The notes beneath the pieces are model-generated. The model did not search any database, was not told the origin of the DNA, and was given only the letters and a program-made list of their open reading frames with translations. Of a stretch of DNA of 44,795 nt, positions 1-8,046 are shown in pieces; the first letter of the stretch is position 1, and every line of letters starts with the position of its first letter. Origin of the DNA: Gemmatimonadaceae bacterium (GTDB lineage Bacteria; Gemmatimonadota; Gemmatimonadetes; Gemmatimonadales; Gemmatimonadaceae); NCBI GenBank assembly GCA_025358925.1, contig JANYHT010000042.1:1-44795 (forward strand). Direction: 5' to 3'. Position numbers and translations under genes: made by a program.

Positions 1-142
1 GCGATGGATCAAGTTGCGAGCGCGATCGACCGCGTGGTTTATCAGGCTGCGTGACGACGCCGATCACATCATGTCCTTCGCCAAGTAGTGCGCGAAGTGG
101 TGGCACCGCAAAGTCGGGTGTGCCCCAAAAAAGAATGCGCAT
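1..142 (-). CDS. fmt: Methionyl-tRNA formyltransferase, N-terminal part (cut by window edge)
   Basis: Only the first 47 codons lie in the window. Reading the minus strand from the ATG at 140-142 gives a protein starting [20 protein letters not shown], followed by [12 protein letters not shown]. The GTPDFA and [10 protein letters not shown] segments are hallmark N-terminal motifs of Fmt, which transfers a formyl group from 10-formyl-THF to initiator Met-tRNA. The start follows the def stop codon by 17 nt, and def-fmt is a very common pair because deformylase later removes the group Fmt adds. No clear Shine-Dalgarno sequence is visible. The rest of the gene lies beyond base 1. Confidence 0.93.
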   Translation of the reverse strand, partial: MRILFWGTPDFAVPPLRALLGEGHDVIGVVTQPDKPRGRSRSQLDPS

Positions 143-159
143 TGTGCTGGCGCGGCGAA

Positions 160-714
160 CTACAGGTTTTCGGACTCGCGCTCGGGAGGCAAATCGCCCA
201 CCGGCAACACGCGCACGAACTTCGGATAGTTGATCTTCTCTTCGTCCCACTCGCGCAACGCTGCTCGTTTTTTCAGTAGACTCAGTCGATCCGTGAACAA
301 CTTGCCGTGCAAGTGATCGATCTCGTGTTGCAAGCAGCGCCCAAGGAGGTTGGCCGCTTCAATTTCGTAGATATTGCCGTCGATGTCTTGCGCGCGCACG
401 GTGACGCGGGCGAACCGTGTCACGTCCGCGTAGATCTCGGGAATGGAAAGGCAGCCTTCTTCGCCTTTCGCCGAGCCTTCTTGGATAATGATTTCTGGAT
501 TGATGACCACGAGTCGGACGTCGTCCGCTTCAACAACCGCGAGGCGTTCCCGTCGACCGATTTGCGGCGCGGCGAGTCCAACGCCTTTCGCCACGTGCAT
601 CGTTTCGAACATGTTATCAATGAGACGTCGCAGCTCCGGTGTGATCGTGGAGATGCGCTCGGTTTCCTGCCGCAGAATGGGCGAACCGAGGACGTGAATG
701 TCGAGCAGAGACAC
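160..714 (-). CDS. def: Peptide deformylase
   Basis: Metalloprotease that removes the N-formyl group from nascent proteins. All three family motifs are present: [18 protein letters not shown] and [12 protein letters not shown], whose Cys and two His bind the metal with the HEIDH Glu as catalytic base. I choose the GTG at 712-714 because the protein then begins (V/M)[15 protein letters not shown], which aligns with the usual N-terminus of Def. A longer reading from 759 would add 15 residues and overlap yajC. With the GTG start the protein is 184 aa, near the usual length, and begins 7 nt after the yajC stop. The C-terminal tail after the metal site is Lys/Glu-rich. Confidence 0.94.
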   Translation of the reverse strand: MSLLDIHVLGSPILRQETERISTITPELRRLIDNMFETMHVAKGVGLAAPQIGRRERLAVVEADDVRLVVINPEIIIQEGSAKGEEGCLSIPEIYADVTRFARVTVRAQDIDGNIYEIEAANLLGRCLQHEIDHLHGKLFTDRLSLLKKRAALREWDEEKINYPKFVRVLPVGDLPPERESENL

Positions 715-721
715 GGACGAA

Positions 722-1078
722 TCAGGCTGAGGCGACGGGCGCAGTGAGCACGCGATCAATCCGACCGCGTTCGATCACGAGTCGAGATTCACCCGACTTG
801 ATGGTGATGCGATCAGCCATAGACGTTAGCGTTTCTCCGTCTTTCGATTGCTGCGCAATAAAGACGACCTCGCCGATGATACCACCAGTGGTCACAATTT
901 CATCGCCACGTTTGAGCGTGAGCAGCAGGGCATCGCGCTTTTTGCGTTGGGTTTGTTGCGGACGAATGAGGACGAAGTAGAAGATCGCGAAGATCGCTCC
1001 ATACATAAAGATCATGGAGGTGATCTGATTGCCCGGCAACTGAAGTGCGGCGAGGCTGGCGAGGATTGGAACGGTCAT
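722..1078 (-). CDS. yajC: Preprotein translocase subunit YajC
   Basis: Small inner-membrane protein that associates with the SecDF part of the Sec translocase. The 118-aa product has one N-terminal membrane helix (MIFMYGAIFAIFYFVLIRP), the diagnostic RPQQTQRKKRDALL stretch, and the LKRGDEIVTTGGIIGEV segment that is strongly conserved in YajC. The ATG at 1076-1078 overlaps the tgt stop as ATGA, suggesting translational coupling. A longer reading to 1114 would overlap tgt by 40 nt and adds nothing family-like. The order queA-tgt-yajC is widely conserved; secD/secF do not follow here, as def and fmt come next. Confidence 0.95.
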   Translation of the reverse strand: MTVPILASLAALQLPGNQITSMIFMYGAIFAIFYFVLIRPQQTQRKKRDALLLTLKRGDEIVTTGGIIGEVVFIAQQSKDGETLTSMADRITIKSGESRLVIERGRIDRVLTAPVASA

Positions 1079-2229
1079 GTCGTGGTCAATCGGGAGTGAT
1101 AGCGGGCGAGCCAATCGCGACTCCAGCCCTCAAACGAGCCGCCCTGCACTGCGGCTCGTGCGTCGCGCATGAGCGCGACAAGGAAATGTACATTGTGGAG
1201 GCTCAGCAGGCGGAGTCCGAGCAGCTCTTCCGTCACGAACAGGTGCCGCAGGTAGGCGCGGGAGAAGCGCGAACACGCGACGCACGTGCACGCATCGTCA
1301 AGCGGCGCTGGGTCGAGGCGAAAGGTGGAGTTCTTGATGTTGCGTCGACCGGTGGTGGTGAAAAACGCACCGGTGCGACCCATGCGGGTGGGCGCGACGC
1401 AGTCAAACACATCGACGCCGCGCGCCACGCCTTCCACGAGATCTTCCGGAAAGCCGACGCCCATGAGGTATCGCGGGCGGTCGGTCGGGAGCGCTGCATT
1501 CACCACATCGAGCATGGCGTACATGTCCGGTTTTGCTTCGCCAACGGACAGTCCGCCAATGCCGAAGCCAATCCAATCGCCGCTTTGGTGAATGGCTTCG
1601 CACGAAGCCCGCCGGAGCGCGGCGTGGATGCCGCCCTGCACAATCGGGAAGAGCGCCTGATTGGGCGTTGGCGCGTCAGGATCGTCGCGCTGCAAACGCT
1701 CGAATTCGGATTGGCATCGCGCCAACCACCGAATACTGCGTTCCATCGCTTCACGCGCGAGCGGTTCGGCCGATTGCCCGGGTACCACGTGATCGAACTG
1801 CATAATGACATCCGCGCCCAAATTGCGTTCAATACGCATCACGGATTCTGGCGTGAACTGGTGGAGAGACCCGTCAAGATGACTTTTGAATTCGACGCCA
1901 TCTTCGGCGATGGTGCGAAGCCCTTCCAGCGAAAACACTTGAAAGCCGCCCGAGTCGGTAAGAATCGGCTTGTTCCACGCCATGAATCGATGAAGGCCAC
2001 CCATCGCACGAACAGTGTCATCCGTGGGCCGGAGGTGCAGATGGTACGCATTGGCGAGGATCATTGTCGCACCGAGCCGATGCAGATCGTCGGGATCGAG
2101 TGTTTTGACGGACGCCAGTGTCCCGACTGGCATGAACTGCGGTGTTTCGACAACGCCGTGCGGCGTGACGAAGTGACCAGCGCGTGCGGCGCCCGACTGG
2201 TGCGTGAGGTGGAATAAAAAGGCGGTCAC
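1075..2229 (-). CDS. tgt: tRNA-guanine transglycosylase
   Basis: Exchanges guanine-34 of GUN-anticodon tRNAs for preQ1 in queuosine synthesis. Visible signatures are TPHGVVETPQFMPVGT near the N-terminus, ILTDSGGFQVFSLE (substrate-binding Asp region), IVQGG, MGVGFPEDLVEGVARGVDVFDCVAPTR (nucleophilic Asp in the FDCVAPTR part), and a C-terminal zinc site CTCVACSRFSRAYLRHLF. The GTG at 2227-2229, four bases after the queA stop, gives 384 aa, matching the family; the longer frame to 2328 runs inside queA and has no family-like residues. It acts just before QueA in the pathway, consistent with the shared operon. Confidence 0.96.
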   Translation of the reverse strand: MTAFLFHLTHQSGAARAGHFVTPHGVVETPQFMPVGTLASVKTLDPDDLHRLGATMILANAYHLHLRPTDDTVRAMGGLHRFMAWNKPILTDSGGFQVFSLEGLRTIAEDGVEFKSHLDGSLHQFTPESVMRIERNLGADVIMQFDHVVPGQSAEPLAREAMERSIRWLARCQSEFERLQRDDPDAPTPNQALFPIVQGGIHAALRRASCEAIHQSGDWIGFGIGGLSVGEAKPDMYAMLDVVNAALPTDRPRYLMGVGFPEDLVEGVARGVDVFDCVAPTRMGRTGAFFTTTGRRNIKNSTFRLDPAPLDDACTCVACSRFSRAYLRHLFVTEELLGLRLLSLHNVHFLVALMRDARAAVQGGSFEGWSRDWLARYHSRLTTT

Positions 2230-2233
2230 GTGA

Positions 2234-3310
2234 TCAGACGACGCACATTGCATCCCCATACGAATAGAACCGATACTGCTCGGCCACCGCCGTCCGATAC
2301 GCGTGCATCGTTTGCTCATAGCCTGCAAAGGCCGCGAGCAGCATCAGCAGCGTTGAACGTGGCAGATGAAAATTCGTGATGAGATGATCAACACCGCGGA
2401 ACTGATACGGTGGTCGGAGAAAAATGTTGGTGCCGCGACTGATCGGTTGGATGCGTCCCGATGCATCGGCGGCCGATTCGAGCGTGCGCACACTGGTCGT
2501 ACCCACGGCCCAGAGTTTGCCGCCGCGATCGCGCACGGCATTCAGCGCCTGCGCCGACTCCGCCGACACTTCGCACCACTCTTCGTGCATGATATGCGCG
2601 GAGGGATCATCGTCTTGCACCGGACGAAATGTGCCCGGCCCAACGTGCAGCAAAACATTGACGCGTTGCACCCCGCGCGCTTCGATACGTGCCAGCAGTT
2701 CGGGAGTGAAATGCAATCCGGCGGTTGGTGCGGCGACGGACCCGGATTGATCCGCGAAGACGGTTTGGTAGCGCGACGTGTCGTTCACATCGTCGGCGCG
2801 ATTGATGTACGGCGGTAGTGGAATATGACCGAACTGTTCAATCGCATCGCGCACGTCGCCCTCCGCGTGGAGCCGTACGATGCGTGTCCGATGCGGCGTC
2901 GTCTCGACAATTTCTACGCGAAACCCTGGTGCGATGGTAACCGTACGTCCCGGTCGTAATTTGCTGCCGGGATGCACCATCGCTTCGTAGTGCGTGTCAT
3001 CCACTGGTCGCAACAAGAGGAACTCAGCCGGGCCACCGCTGTCCCGACGGCCAAGCAGTCGCGCGCGAAAGACACGCGTCGTGTTGACGACGATCGCGTC
3101 GTTTGCGGGAATGAGTTCGGCGAGATCGCGAAAGGTGCGGTGCGTGAGCGTGTTTGCCGCTCGATCGAGCACCAGCAATCGACTTCCATCACGCGGCTCG
3201 ACGGGACGTTGGGCGATGCATGCGGTCGGCAGATCGTAGTCGTAGTCGGACGTACGGCTGCCTGCGATGTGGACAGACGAGTCCGCGGAGACTGGTAATT
3301 CTGGGCGCAT
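2234..3310 (-). CDS. queA: S-adenosylmethionine:tRNA ribosyltransferase-isomerase
   Basis: Transfers and isomerises the ribosyl moiety of SAM onto preQ1-tRNA to give epoxyqueuosine. The start at 3308-3310 gives 358 aa, as expected for QueA. Motifs include YDLPTACIAQRPVEPRDGSR, the GGPAEFLLLRP segment, LPPYINR, and the C-terminal NFHLPRSTLLMLLAAFAGYE. An open frame extends upstream to 3631, but it only translates a purine-rich tract, a GCGGAGGC tandem repeat and a trinucleotide microsatellite (giving poly-valine), so it is not part of the protein. The first 25 residues before YDYDLP are somewhat longer than usual and could include non-native sequence. Confidence 0.95.
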   Translation of the reverse strand: MRPELPVSADSSVHIAGSRTSDYDYDLPTACIAQRPVEPRDGSRLLVLDRAANTLTHRTFRDLAELIPANDAIVVNTTRVFRARLLGRRDSGGPAEFLLLRPVDDTHYEAMVHPGSKLRPGRTVTIAPGFRVEIVETTPHRTRIVRLHAEGDVRDAIEQFGHIPLPPYINRADDVNDTSRYQTVFADQSGSVAAPTAGLHFTPELLARIEARGVQRVNVLLHVGPGTFRPVQDDDPSAHIMHEEWCEVSAESAQALNAVRDRGGKLWAVGTTSVRTLESAADASGRIQPISRGTNIFLRPPYQFRGVDHLITNFHLPRSTLLMLLAAFAGYEQTMHAYRTAVAEQYRFYSYGDAMCVV

Positions 3311-3452
3311 TGAGCCGCGAAAGACAATCGGTGACGGAGGGAAGCGCAACGGGGAGAGGGAGATCGCGGGGAGGGAGATCGCAGGGTGCGGGTTCATGCG
3401 AATGGTGCGTGGGTGCGCGCGGCGGGTGATGGTGCGATGACGCGACATCGTA
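3311..3452 (-). repeat. Leader of queA with tandem 15-mer and pyrimidine-rich tract
   Basis: Non-coding stretch between the queA start and the inverted-repeat element. Read on the queA strand it is strongly CCCT-rich. It contains the 12-mer GAGGGAGATCGC (plus strand) twice, at 3356-3367 and 3371-3382, spaced 15 bases apart. It resembles the pyrimidine-rich leaders of ruvB, the aminotransferase and the HNH gene elsewhere in this window. No promoter with good -35/-10 boxes was recognised in it. Confidence 0.6.
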
Positions 3453-3503
3453 AACTGCGGTTTCGCGGAGGCGCGGAGGCGCGGAGGCGCGGAGGACGCG
3501 GAG
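3453..3503 (+). repeat. GC-rich repeat terminus, expanded copy (GCGGAGGC units)
   Basis: Reads AACTGCGGTTTC followed by three GCGGAGGC 8-mers, then GCGGAGGA and CGCGGAG. This is the same sequence as the left terminus of the 382-bp element at 39829-39865, but with extra 8-mer units and without the CA of TTTCACGCG. A shorter copy in inverse orientation is at 4027-4045, so the GxxExxY gene lies between them. Confidence 0.8.
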
Positions 3504-3532
3504 AACAGCAGAAGAACAAGAACAAGGGAAAG

Positions 3533-3630
3533 CACCACCACCACAACAACTACAACAACAACCACCACCACCACAACCACCACCACCACCACCACCACAA
3601 CAACAACCACCACCACCACCACCACCACCA
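3533..3630 (+). repeat. (CAC/CAA)n trinucleotide microsatellite
   Basis: About 98 bp made almost only of CAC and CAA triplets, with a single TAC near 3551. It ends 8 bp before the ATG of the GxxExxY gene. A run of this length is prone to slipped-strand changes. On the opposite strand it reads as GTG/TTG and produces a spurious poly-valine extension of queA. A shorter repeat of the complementary type, (GTT)n, is at 20598-20638. Confidence 0.95.
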
Positions 3631-3638
3631 AAGAAAAA

Positions 3639-4082
3639 ATGGAACTTGACGATATTACAGAGGCAATAGTGCAAGAAGCGTTGAAAATTCACATCGCGCT
3701 TGGGCCGGGATTGCTAGAGTCGGTGTTTGAAGTGGTGTTAGCGCATGCACTCGTGCGGAGGGGTTTTGCGGTGGAGCGTCAAAAAGCGGTTCGTATTCAG
3801 TATGACGGACTTCATTCCGTGGACGGATTCCGCGCCGATCTCGTGGTAAATTCGCGGGTCATCGTGGAGATCAAGTCGCTCGACCGTGTTGCGTCGGTGC
3901 ATTCCAAACAGCTCCTCACCTATCTGCGACTCATGCATTTACCAGTGGGATTGCTGATCAATTTTGGCGAGGCCCTGTTAAAGCAGGGCCTTCACCGCGT
4001 GGTGAACGGGCTCGACCCAGTCACGTCTCCGCGCCTCCGCGTGAACAGATCGTTGGCCGAATGCGCGAAGGCGATTCATTGA
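3639..4082 (+). CDS. GxxExxY protein (PD-(D/E)XK-like nuclease superfamily)
   Basis: 147-aa protein of the GxxExxY family, which shares the PD-(D/E)XK nuclease fold; its biological role is not established. The name motif appears as G24-LL-E27-SV-F30, with Phe replacing the usual Tyr. The putative catalytic elements are D67 in FRADLVV and E77/K79 in VIVEIKS, followed by QLLTYLRLM, a conserved helix. The ATG follows a microsatellite by 8 bp with only a weak A/G-rich ribosome-binding region. Residues 130-136 (SPRLRVN) are encoded by the inverted GC-rich repeat, and the last residues run past it, so the C-terminus is probably not native. The end overlaps the convergent GWxTD gene by 7 nt. It is the only plus-strand gene in this stretch, which suggests insertion. 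Confidence 0.85.
   Translation: MELDDITEAIVQEALKIHIALGPGLLESVFEVVLAHALVRRGFAVERQKAVRIQYDGLHSVDGFRADLVVNSRVIVEIKSLDRVASVHSKQLLTYLRLMHLPVGLLINFGEALLKQGLHRVVNGLDPVTSPRLRVNRSLAECAKAIH
4027..4045 (-). repeat. GC-rich repeat terminus, short inverted copy
   Basis: Plus-strand CTCCGCGCCTCCGCGTGAA. It is the exact reverse complement of a 19-nt part of the left terminus of the element at 39829-40210. It lies inside the 3' end of the GxxExxY gene and supplies codons 130-136. Confidence 0.85.
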
Positions 4083-6313
4083 ATACGGAAGCTGGTTTGC
4101 CGAGAGGTTTTGCGCTGATTGGCGAGATCGGTCACGTCAACGCGTAGTCGATACGCGCCCGACGGCGAGTTGGACACATCAAGTTTGAGAAACTCCACCA
4201 GCGTATTCGCCGAGGCCACGGTGCGATCAAATGAAATTGTGAGTTGATCGCGTCCGCCCTGCGCGCGTCCTAACGTTTTCCCGAGCCCGTCGAGCAGGCG
4301 TGCCGCGAGACCAGCCGCGCCGCCTTTGCTGATGCGTTCGATCGTTACTGCCAATCGATATTTGTTTTGTCCGTCTTTGGCGACGAGATCGTACATCTCC
4401 CACAGGAGTCCGATGGCCGATCCGGTGGGATACTGTCCAACACCCGGTTGCATGCTGACATCGGTCCAACGTTTGGGTGCGCTGCTGGCACTGTTGGGCG
4501 TAGGTGTGCTGCCCAGCAGCACGTCGCTCATGCCGAAGCCGGTGTTGACTTCGGGATTGAGTCGCGTCAATGCCCGCGCCGCGCGTTTGCTGTCCGCCTG
4601 CAGCGCTTCGACGCGCAGCACGTTGATGCCAGGACCAATACGGCGTGTCCACGTCCGCATCACCGGCGCGATCGCGGAATCGGGACGGACGCTTGTTTGC
4701 TCGGACTCTATGCCTCTGATGCGCACGAACTGATCGAACAATCGAATGTCGACGTCGATTGGCGCCCGTGTAAGCCCTAATCCGTGCACGAGCGAGTCAA
4801 ACGGAATGCGCGCTGCCACGACGACGTCTGACGAGTCGCTACCACTACGAAAACGTGCGACACGAATGGCGATGGTATCGAGGAGTCGCGTGGACGGAAC
4901 GTTATCCCACGCCACAGGCACAGCGTTTTTGACCTGTTCAACATTGTCGTGATCGGCAAAAGCAAAGCGAGCCGTGCCGAAGCCCGGTGGCAGGTCGAAG
5001 AAAAATACGAGACCGCTGTTGTACATCCAGACCAGCGATACACCGCCGTCCAATCCACTCGTGGTGCCAGCGACGGTTAGTTCGACATCGGGCGGTCCGT
5101 ATCGCACGTGCACATCGCCCCGGTCGGTATCAGCGCCGAGCAGGTCGAAGTCTTCGTTGGTCCACCGAAAATCGGCAAAGGTGACACGGGCATAAAACTC
5201 CAGCTGATATTCGTTTTCACTCGTGAGCGCGAGTGGATCGCTCATCATCCAATACATGGCTTCGAGTCCACGCTGTTGTGGCGCCGGCAGTTTGGCGTAA
5301 CCGACCGTGTCTCCTATTTGCCCGTCCGCGTTTTTCACCGGCCGCGGTCGCAAAATGCGCGTGAAGCGCGTGAACCGCGCACGATCTGTGTCGTCCATGA
5401 GTGCCTTGGCGCTGTCGAACGCGATTTTCGCGCCTTGCTCGTCGTTCAGCCGATGAGACGCGAGTCCGCGAGCGAGCCACGACTGATAGTCGAACGGAAA
5501 GCGTTTGCTGCGCTGTATGCCAAGTTCACGCATTTCATGCCACCGGCTTCGTTCGCCCAAGGCCATGAAAAGGTGACGACTGAATCGGAGATTGGTGGGG
5601 TCGACCGCGAGCGCTGCTGCAAATTTTACGAAAGCGTTGGCATAGTCAGTATTTCCTGTAGGCGGTTCAATTTTTTTTGCAAAACTCTCGACGTAACTGC
5701 GGGCCTTGTCGCGCTGCCAATTGTTCGCGTTCGAGAGTTGAATCTTTTGACGGTCAAACGTGAGTGCGCGATTGGCGATGGCTTCATACCGACGCCACGT
5801 GGCCATTCCTACTTCGTCGGCTGCAACGGCGAGCAGCAAACTATCGCCCGCTTTCGTGGCTGCGTCGAATGCGTTACCCACCTCGCTGGTGGCCGCGAAT
5901 CGTAACGTGGACACGCCCGAGGAGAGGTTGAACTTACTGAGCGCGAGCCAGTAGCGCGCGCTATCGGGCGCAAGTTTGGTTGCCAGTCGCAATGCGGTGT
6001 CTGCACCGATCAGCAAACGAATGGTGCGTTGGTCGCTGATGTATTGCGCATTGCGTTTCGCTTTGGCCATACTCCAATTGAGCAAACCGAACTGCAGCCA
6101 CCCCGCGGCATTTTTCGCATCCCTGTGCAGCGCAGAATCGAGCAAGGCATACGCCCGCGCGGTGTCGCCCGCGCTCGCAAGAGAATCGGCGCGAGCGGCC
6201 ATGTTTTGGCGGCTGAATGCATTTTGTGCTATGACGACTTGCGGCACGAACAGTGCGCCAACCAAGCATAACGAAATCACCAGCAACCGTCTCAAATTGG
6301 AGTGCATTAGCAA
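4076..6313 (-). CDS. GWxTD domain-containing secreted protein
   Basis: 745 aa. Residues 1-30 form a signal peptide (LLVISLCLVGALFVPQVVIA, cleavage near Ala29-Gln30). Residues about 35-310 are helical and alanine-rich with TPR-like spacing (GDTARAYALLDSAL, DEQGAKIAFDSAKAL). The GWxTD region is recognised at about 375-410 by FADFRWTNEDFDLLGADTDRG then DVHVRYGPPD; RGxVxxxYGPPD is the most diagnostic part of this domain. The C-terminal third is beta-rich. The GWxTD domain is common in Gemmatimonadota and Acidobacteriota and has no established function. The gene starts 9 nt downstream of the ruvB stop on the same strand, so the two are probably cotranscribed. A second ATG three codons in is an alternative start. 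Confidence 0.85.
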   Translation of the reverse strand: MLMHSNLRRLLVISLCLVGALFVPQVVIAQNAFSRQNMAARADSLASAGDTARAYALLDSALHRDAKNAAGWLQFGLLNWSMAKAKRNAQYISDQRTIRLLIGADTALRLATKLAPDSARYWLALSKFNLSSGVSTLRFAATSEVGNAFDAATKAGDSLLLAVAADEVGMATWRRYEAIANRALTFDRQKIQLSNANNWQRDKARSYVESFAKKIEPPTGNTDYANAFVKFAAALAVDPTNLRFSRHLFMALGERSRWHEMRELGIQRSKRFPFDYQSWLARGLASHRLNDEQGAKIAFDSAKALMDDTDRARFTRFTRILRPRPVKNADGQIGDTVGYAKLPAPQQRGLEAMYWMMSDPLALTSENEYQLEFYARVTFADFRWTNEDFDLLGADTDRGDVHVRYGPPDVELTVAGTTSGLDGGVSLVWMYNSGLVFFFDLPPGFGTARFAFADHDNVEQVKNAVPVAWDNVPSTRLLDTIAIRVARFRSGSDSSDVVVAARIPFDSLVHGLGLTRAPIDVDIRLFDQFVRIRGIESEQTSVRPDSAIAPVMRTWTRRIGPGINVLRVEALQADSKRAARALTRLNPEVNTGFGMSDVLLGSTPTPNSASSAPKRWTDVSMQPGVGQYPTGSAIGLLWEMYDLVAKDGQNKYRLAVTIERISKGGAAGLAARLLDGLGKTLGRAQGGRDQLTISFDRTVASANTLVEFLKLDVSNSPSGAYRLRVDVTDLANQRKTSRQTSFRIQ

Positions 6314-6322
6314 CCTCGAAGA

Positions 6323-7351
6323 TCAGAAAAGTCCGGCCGGCTCAGTGAGTGACGTAGGCGGAACAAAACCAAGGTGCCGATACGCGTGCGGCGTGGCGAC
6401 CCGACCGCGCGGTGTGCGCTGCAAAAACCCATTCTGCACGAGGAACGGCTCGTACACTTCCTCGATGGTGCCAGTGTCTTCGCCAATCGCGGCAGCGATG
6501 GTGCTCAACCCAACCGGACCACCATCAAACTTCTCGATGATGGTTTTCAGGATCCGACTATCCATGTCGTCCAAACCGAAATGGTCGACGTCTAACAGTG
6601 CTAACTGCGCGTGCGTCATTTCCAGTGTTATACGACCATTACCCCGTACCTGCGCGTAGTCACGGACGCGACGCAACAATCGATTGGCAACACGCGGTGT
6701 CCCTCGCGAACGCTTCGCGATCTCGTGCGCGGCCTCGGCGTCCATCTCAACCTTGAGCACATCGCCCGTGCGCCGCACAATGACCTCGAGCTCATGCACG
6801 GGATAGAATCCGAGCTGATGCACGATGCCAAACCGTGCTCGCAGCGGCGCGGTGAGCATGCCCAATCGCGTGGTCGCACCCACGAGCGTGAAGCGCTCGA
6901 TATTCATTGTAACCGTCTGCGCCTTGGGCCCCTCGGAGAGTCGAATATCAATGCGATAATCCTCCATCGCCGGATACAAAAACTCTTCGATGATAGGGCG
7001 CAGTCGATGAATTTCGTCGATGAACAACACATCGCCTTCACGCAAATTGGTAAGCGGGCCCACCAAATCCCCTGGCTTTTCCAGCGCCGGCCCTGACGTG
7101 GTGGTGAGGTTCACGCCCAGCTCGCGCGCCATCAAATCGGCTAGGGTGGTTTTCCCTAACCCCGGCGGACCGAAAAACAGCGTGTGATCAAGCGCCTCAC
7201 GACGTTCCCGCGCCGCCTCAATCGCGATGGACAAGCTTTCTTTGATCTTGTTTTGCCCAATAAACTCCGCCAACCGCTGGGGACGCAGCGATAGCTCGAC
7301 GAGGCTCTCCTCGGACAGCGCCTCAGGCGTCGTGATCTCAGCGCGCGTCAT
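6323..7351 (-). CDS. ruvB: Holliday junction branch migration ATPase RuvB
   Basis: Motor of the RuvAB complex that drives branch migration during recombinational repair. The ATG at 7349-7351 gives 342 aa, normal for RuvB. Visible are [19 protein letters not shown] at the start, Walker [10 protein letters not shown], Walker [11 protein letters not shown], sensor 1 VGATTR, the arginine-finger region with [18 protein letters not shown], and the C-terminal winged helix ending [18 protein letters not shown] longer frame to 7444 translates only a pyrimidine-rich leader. ruvA and ruvC are encoded 6 kb away, so ruvB is separate from its partners, as in many bacteria. Confidence 0.97.
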   Translation of the reverse strand: MTRAEITTPEALSEESLVELSLRPQRLAEFIGQNKIKESLSIAIEAARERREALDHTLFFGPPGLGKTTLADLMARELGVNLTTTSGPALEKPGDLVGPLTNLREGDVLFIDEIHRLRPIIEEFLYPAMEDYRIDIRLSEGPKAQTVTMNIERFTLVGATTRLGMLTAPLRARFGIVHQLGFYPVHELEVIVRRTGDVLKVEMDAEAAHEIAKRSRGTPRVANRLLRRVRDYAQVRGNGRITLEMTHAQLALLDVDHFGLDDMDSRILKTIIEKFDGGPVGLSTIAAAIGEDTGTIEEVYEPFLVQNGFLQRTPRGRVATPHAYRHLGFVPPTSLTEPAGLF

Positions 7352-7401
7352 CGGAAGGGAAATGGGGAGCGGGAAGGCGAAAGGGGGAATGGGAAATGGC
7401 G
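7349..7401 (-). repeat. Pyrimidine-rich ATTTCCC/ATTCCCC leader of ruvB
   Basis: On the ruvB strand the bases just before the start read as repeated CATTTCCC, CATTCCCCC and CCATTTCCC blocks up to the ATG. There is no Shine-Dalgarno sequence. The remaining divergent region to 7545 contains an AT-richer segment near 7424-7430 (TATATT on the minus strand) that could be a -10 box for ruvB, but no convincing -35 box was found. Confidence 0.5.
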
Positions 7402-7545
7402 CGAGACCATCACCCACGAAGGCAATATACGGACAAACGCTCACGTCGCTTTACCAAAACATTGCCGTAGGGGTACCAGCATTTCAGTCGTTGCCGCGTA
7501 TCATTCCTAAGCGCGTCCCGCTCCGTCCCGTTCAACCCGTTGCCA

Positions 7546-8046
7546 ATGTCTCATCGGTTCTTCTCCGTCGCCTCGCTCGTTGGCATCGCCACTCTCGTCG
7601 CTGTTACGACGGCGGCGGCACCTGTGCGCATCAAGATGTCGCGTCCCACGATCGCGACGGGACCGAGCATCGAAGAAACGATCAACATCGATTGGCGCGT
7701 TCTCGCGGGGCTCGACTACTCAAACGGTAAATCCACAGACACGCTGAAAAAGCTCGAAGGCAAAATGGTCCGCATTCCGGGATTCGTTGTGCCACTCGAC
7801 GACTTTCAGGACGAAGGCGCTGAGTTCTTACTGGTGCCTTACTACGGCGCGTGTGTACACACACCGCCACCACCGCCAAATCAAATCGTCATGGTTGGCA
7901 TGACAGGCCGCAAAGCGATCAAGCTCAATTTGTTTGACGCCGTGTGGATGTCCGGTCGACTTAAAATCGCCTCGGTCGAAAGTCCATACGGCACCGTCGG
8001 CTACCAGCTCGAAGGTATGAAGGTCGAGCCCTATTCGGCGAAATGA
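7546..8046 (+). CDS. DUF3299 domain secreted protein
   Basis: 166 aa from the ATG at 7546; a TTG six bases earlier is also in frame. Residues about 1-26 are a signal peptide or membrane anchor (FFSVASLVGIATLVAVTTAAA). The mature part matches DUF3299: WRVLAGLDY, then KKLEGKMVRIPGFVVPLD, LLVPYYGACVHTPPPPPNQ with a single Cys and His, and a C-terminal PYGTVGYQLEG. These proteins are predicted to be periplasmic and are often found next to ABC transporter genes, as here. The stop overlaps the ATG of the following ATPase (ATGA), so the three genes form one translational unit. The substrate is unknown. Confidence 0.8.
   Translation: MSHRFFSVASLVGIATLVAVTTAAAPVRIKMSRPTIATGPSIEETINIDWRVLAGLDYSNGKSTDTLKKLEGKMVRIPGFVVPLDDFQDEGAEFLLVPYYGACVHTPPPPPNQIVMVGMTGRKAIKLNLFDAVWMSGRLKIASVESPYGTVGYQLEGMKVEPYSAK

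Larger units (their letters stand above)
3453..4045 (+). mobile_element. Candidate mobile cassette: inverted GC-rich repeats flanking a GxxExxY gene
   Basis: The segment is bounded by the terminus-like repeat at 3453-3503 and an inverse copy at 4027-4045 (19 nt, exact reverse complement of part of the 39829-39865 terminus). It contains the microsatellite and the plus-strand GxxExxY gene. It lies between the minus-strand GWxTD gene and queA, which otherwise look like parts of one run of genes with ruvB and tgt. No target-site duplication is obvious. Calling it mobile is an inference from structure and from the related copy in the tdh-kbl gap. Confidence 0.4.

Noticed and set aside
1045-2217. 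390-codon plus-strand frame opposite tgt
   Set aside because: It mirrors the codon structure of tgt, which has full family motifs; the antisense product shows no domain.
3533-3630. Possible CRISPR-like repeat array
   Set aside because: Uniform triplet run without spacers; no cas genes nearby.
3311-3631. Extension of queA upstream to 3631, giving a poly-valine N-terminus
   Set aside because: The added residues translate a microsatellite and a GC-rich repeat; QueA of normal length begins at 3310.
3386-3649. Plus-strand frame with a His/Asn-rich stretch
   Set aside because: It is the translation of the CAC/CAA repeat and the GCGGAGGC units, has no ribosome-binding site and ends just inside the GxxExxY gene.
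5108-5905. 265-codon plus-strand frame opposite the GWxTD gene
   Set aside because: No motif or ribosome-binding site, and the opposite strand holds a long secreted protein with a clear signal peptide.
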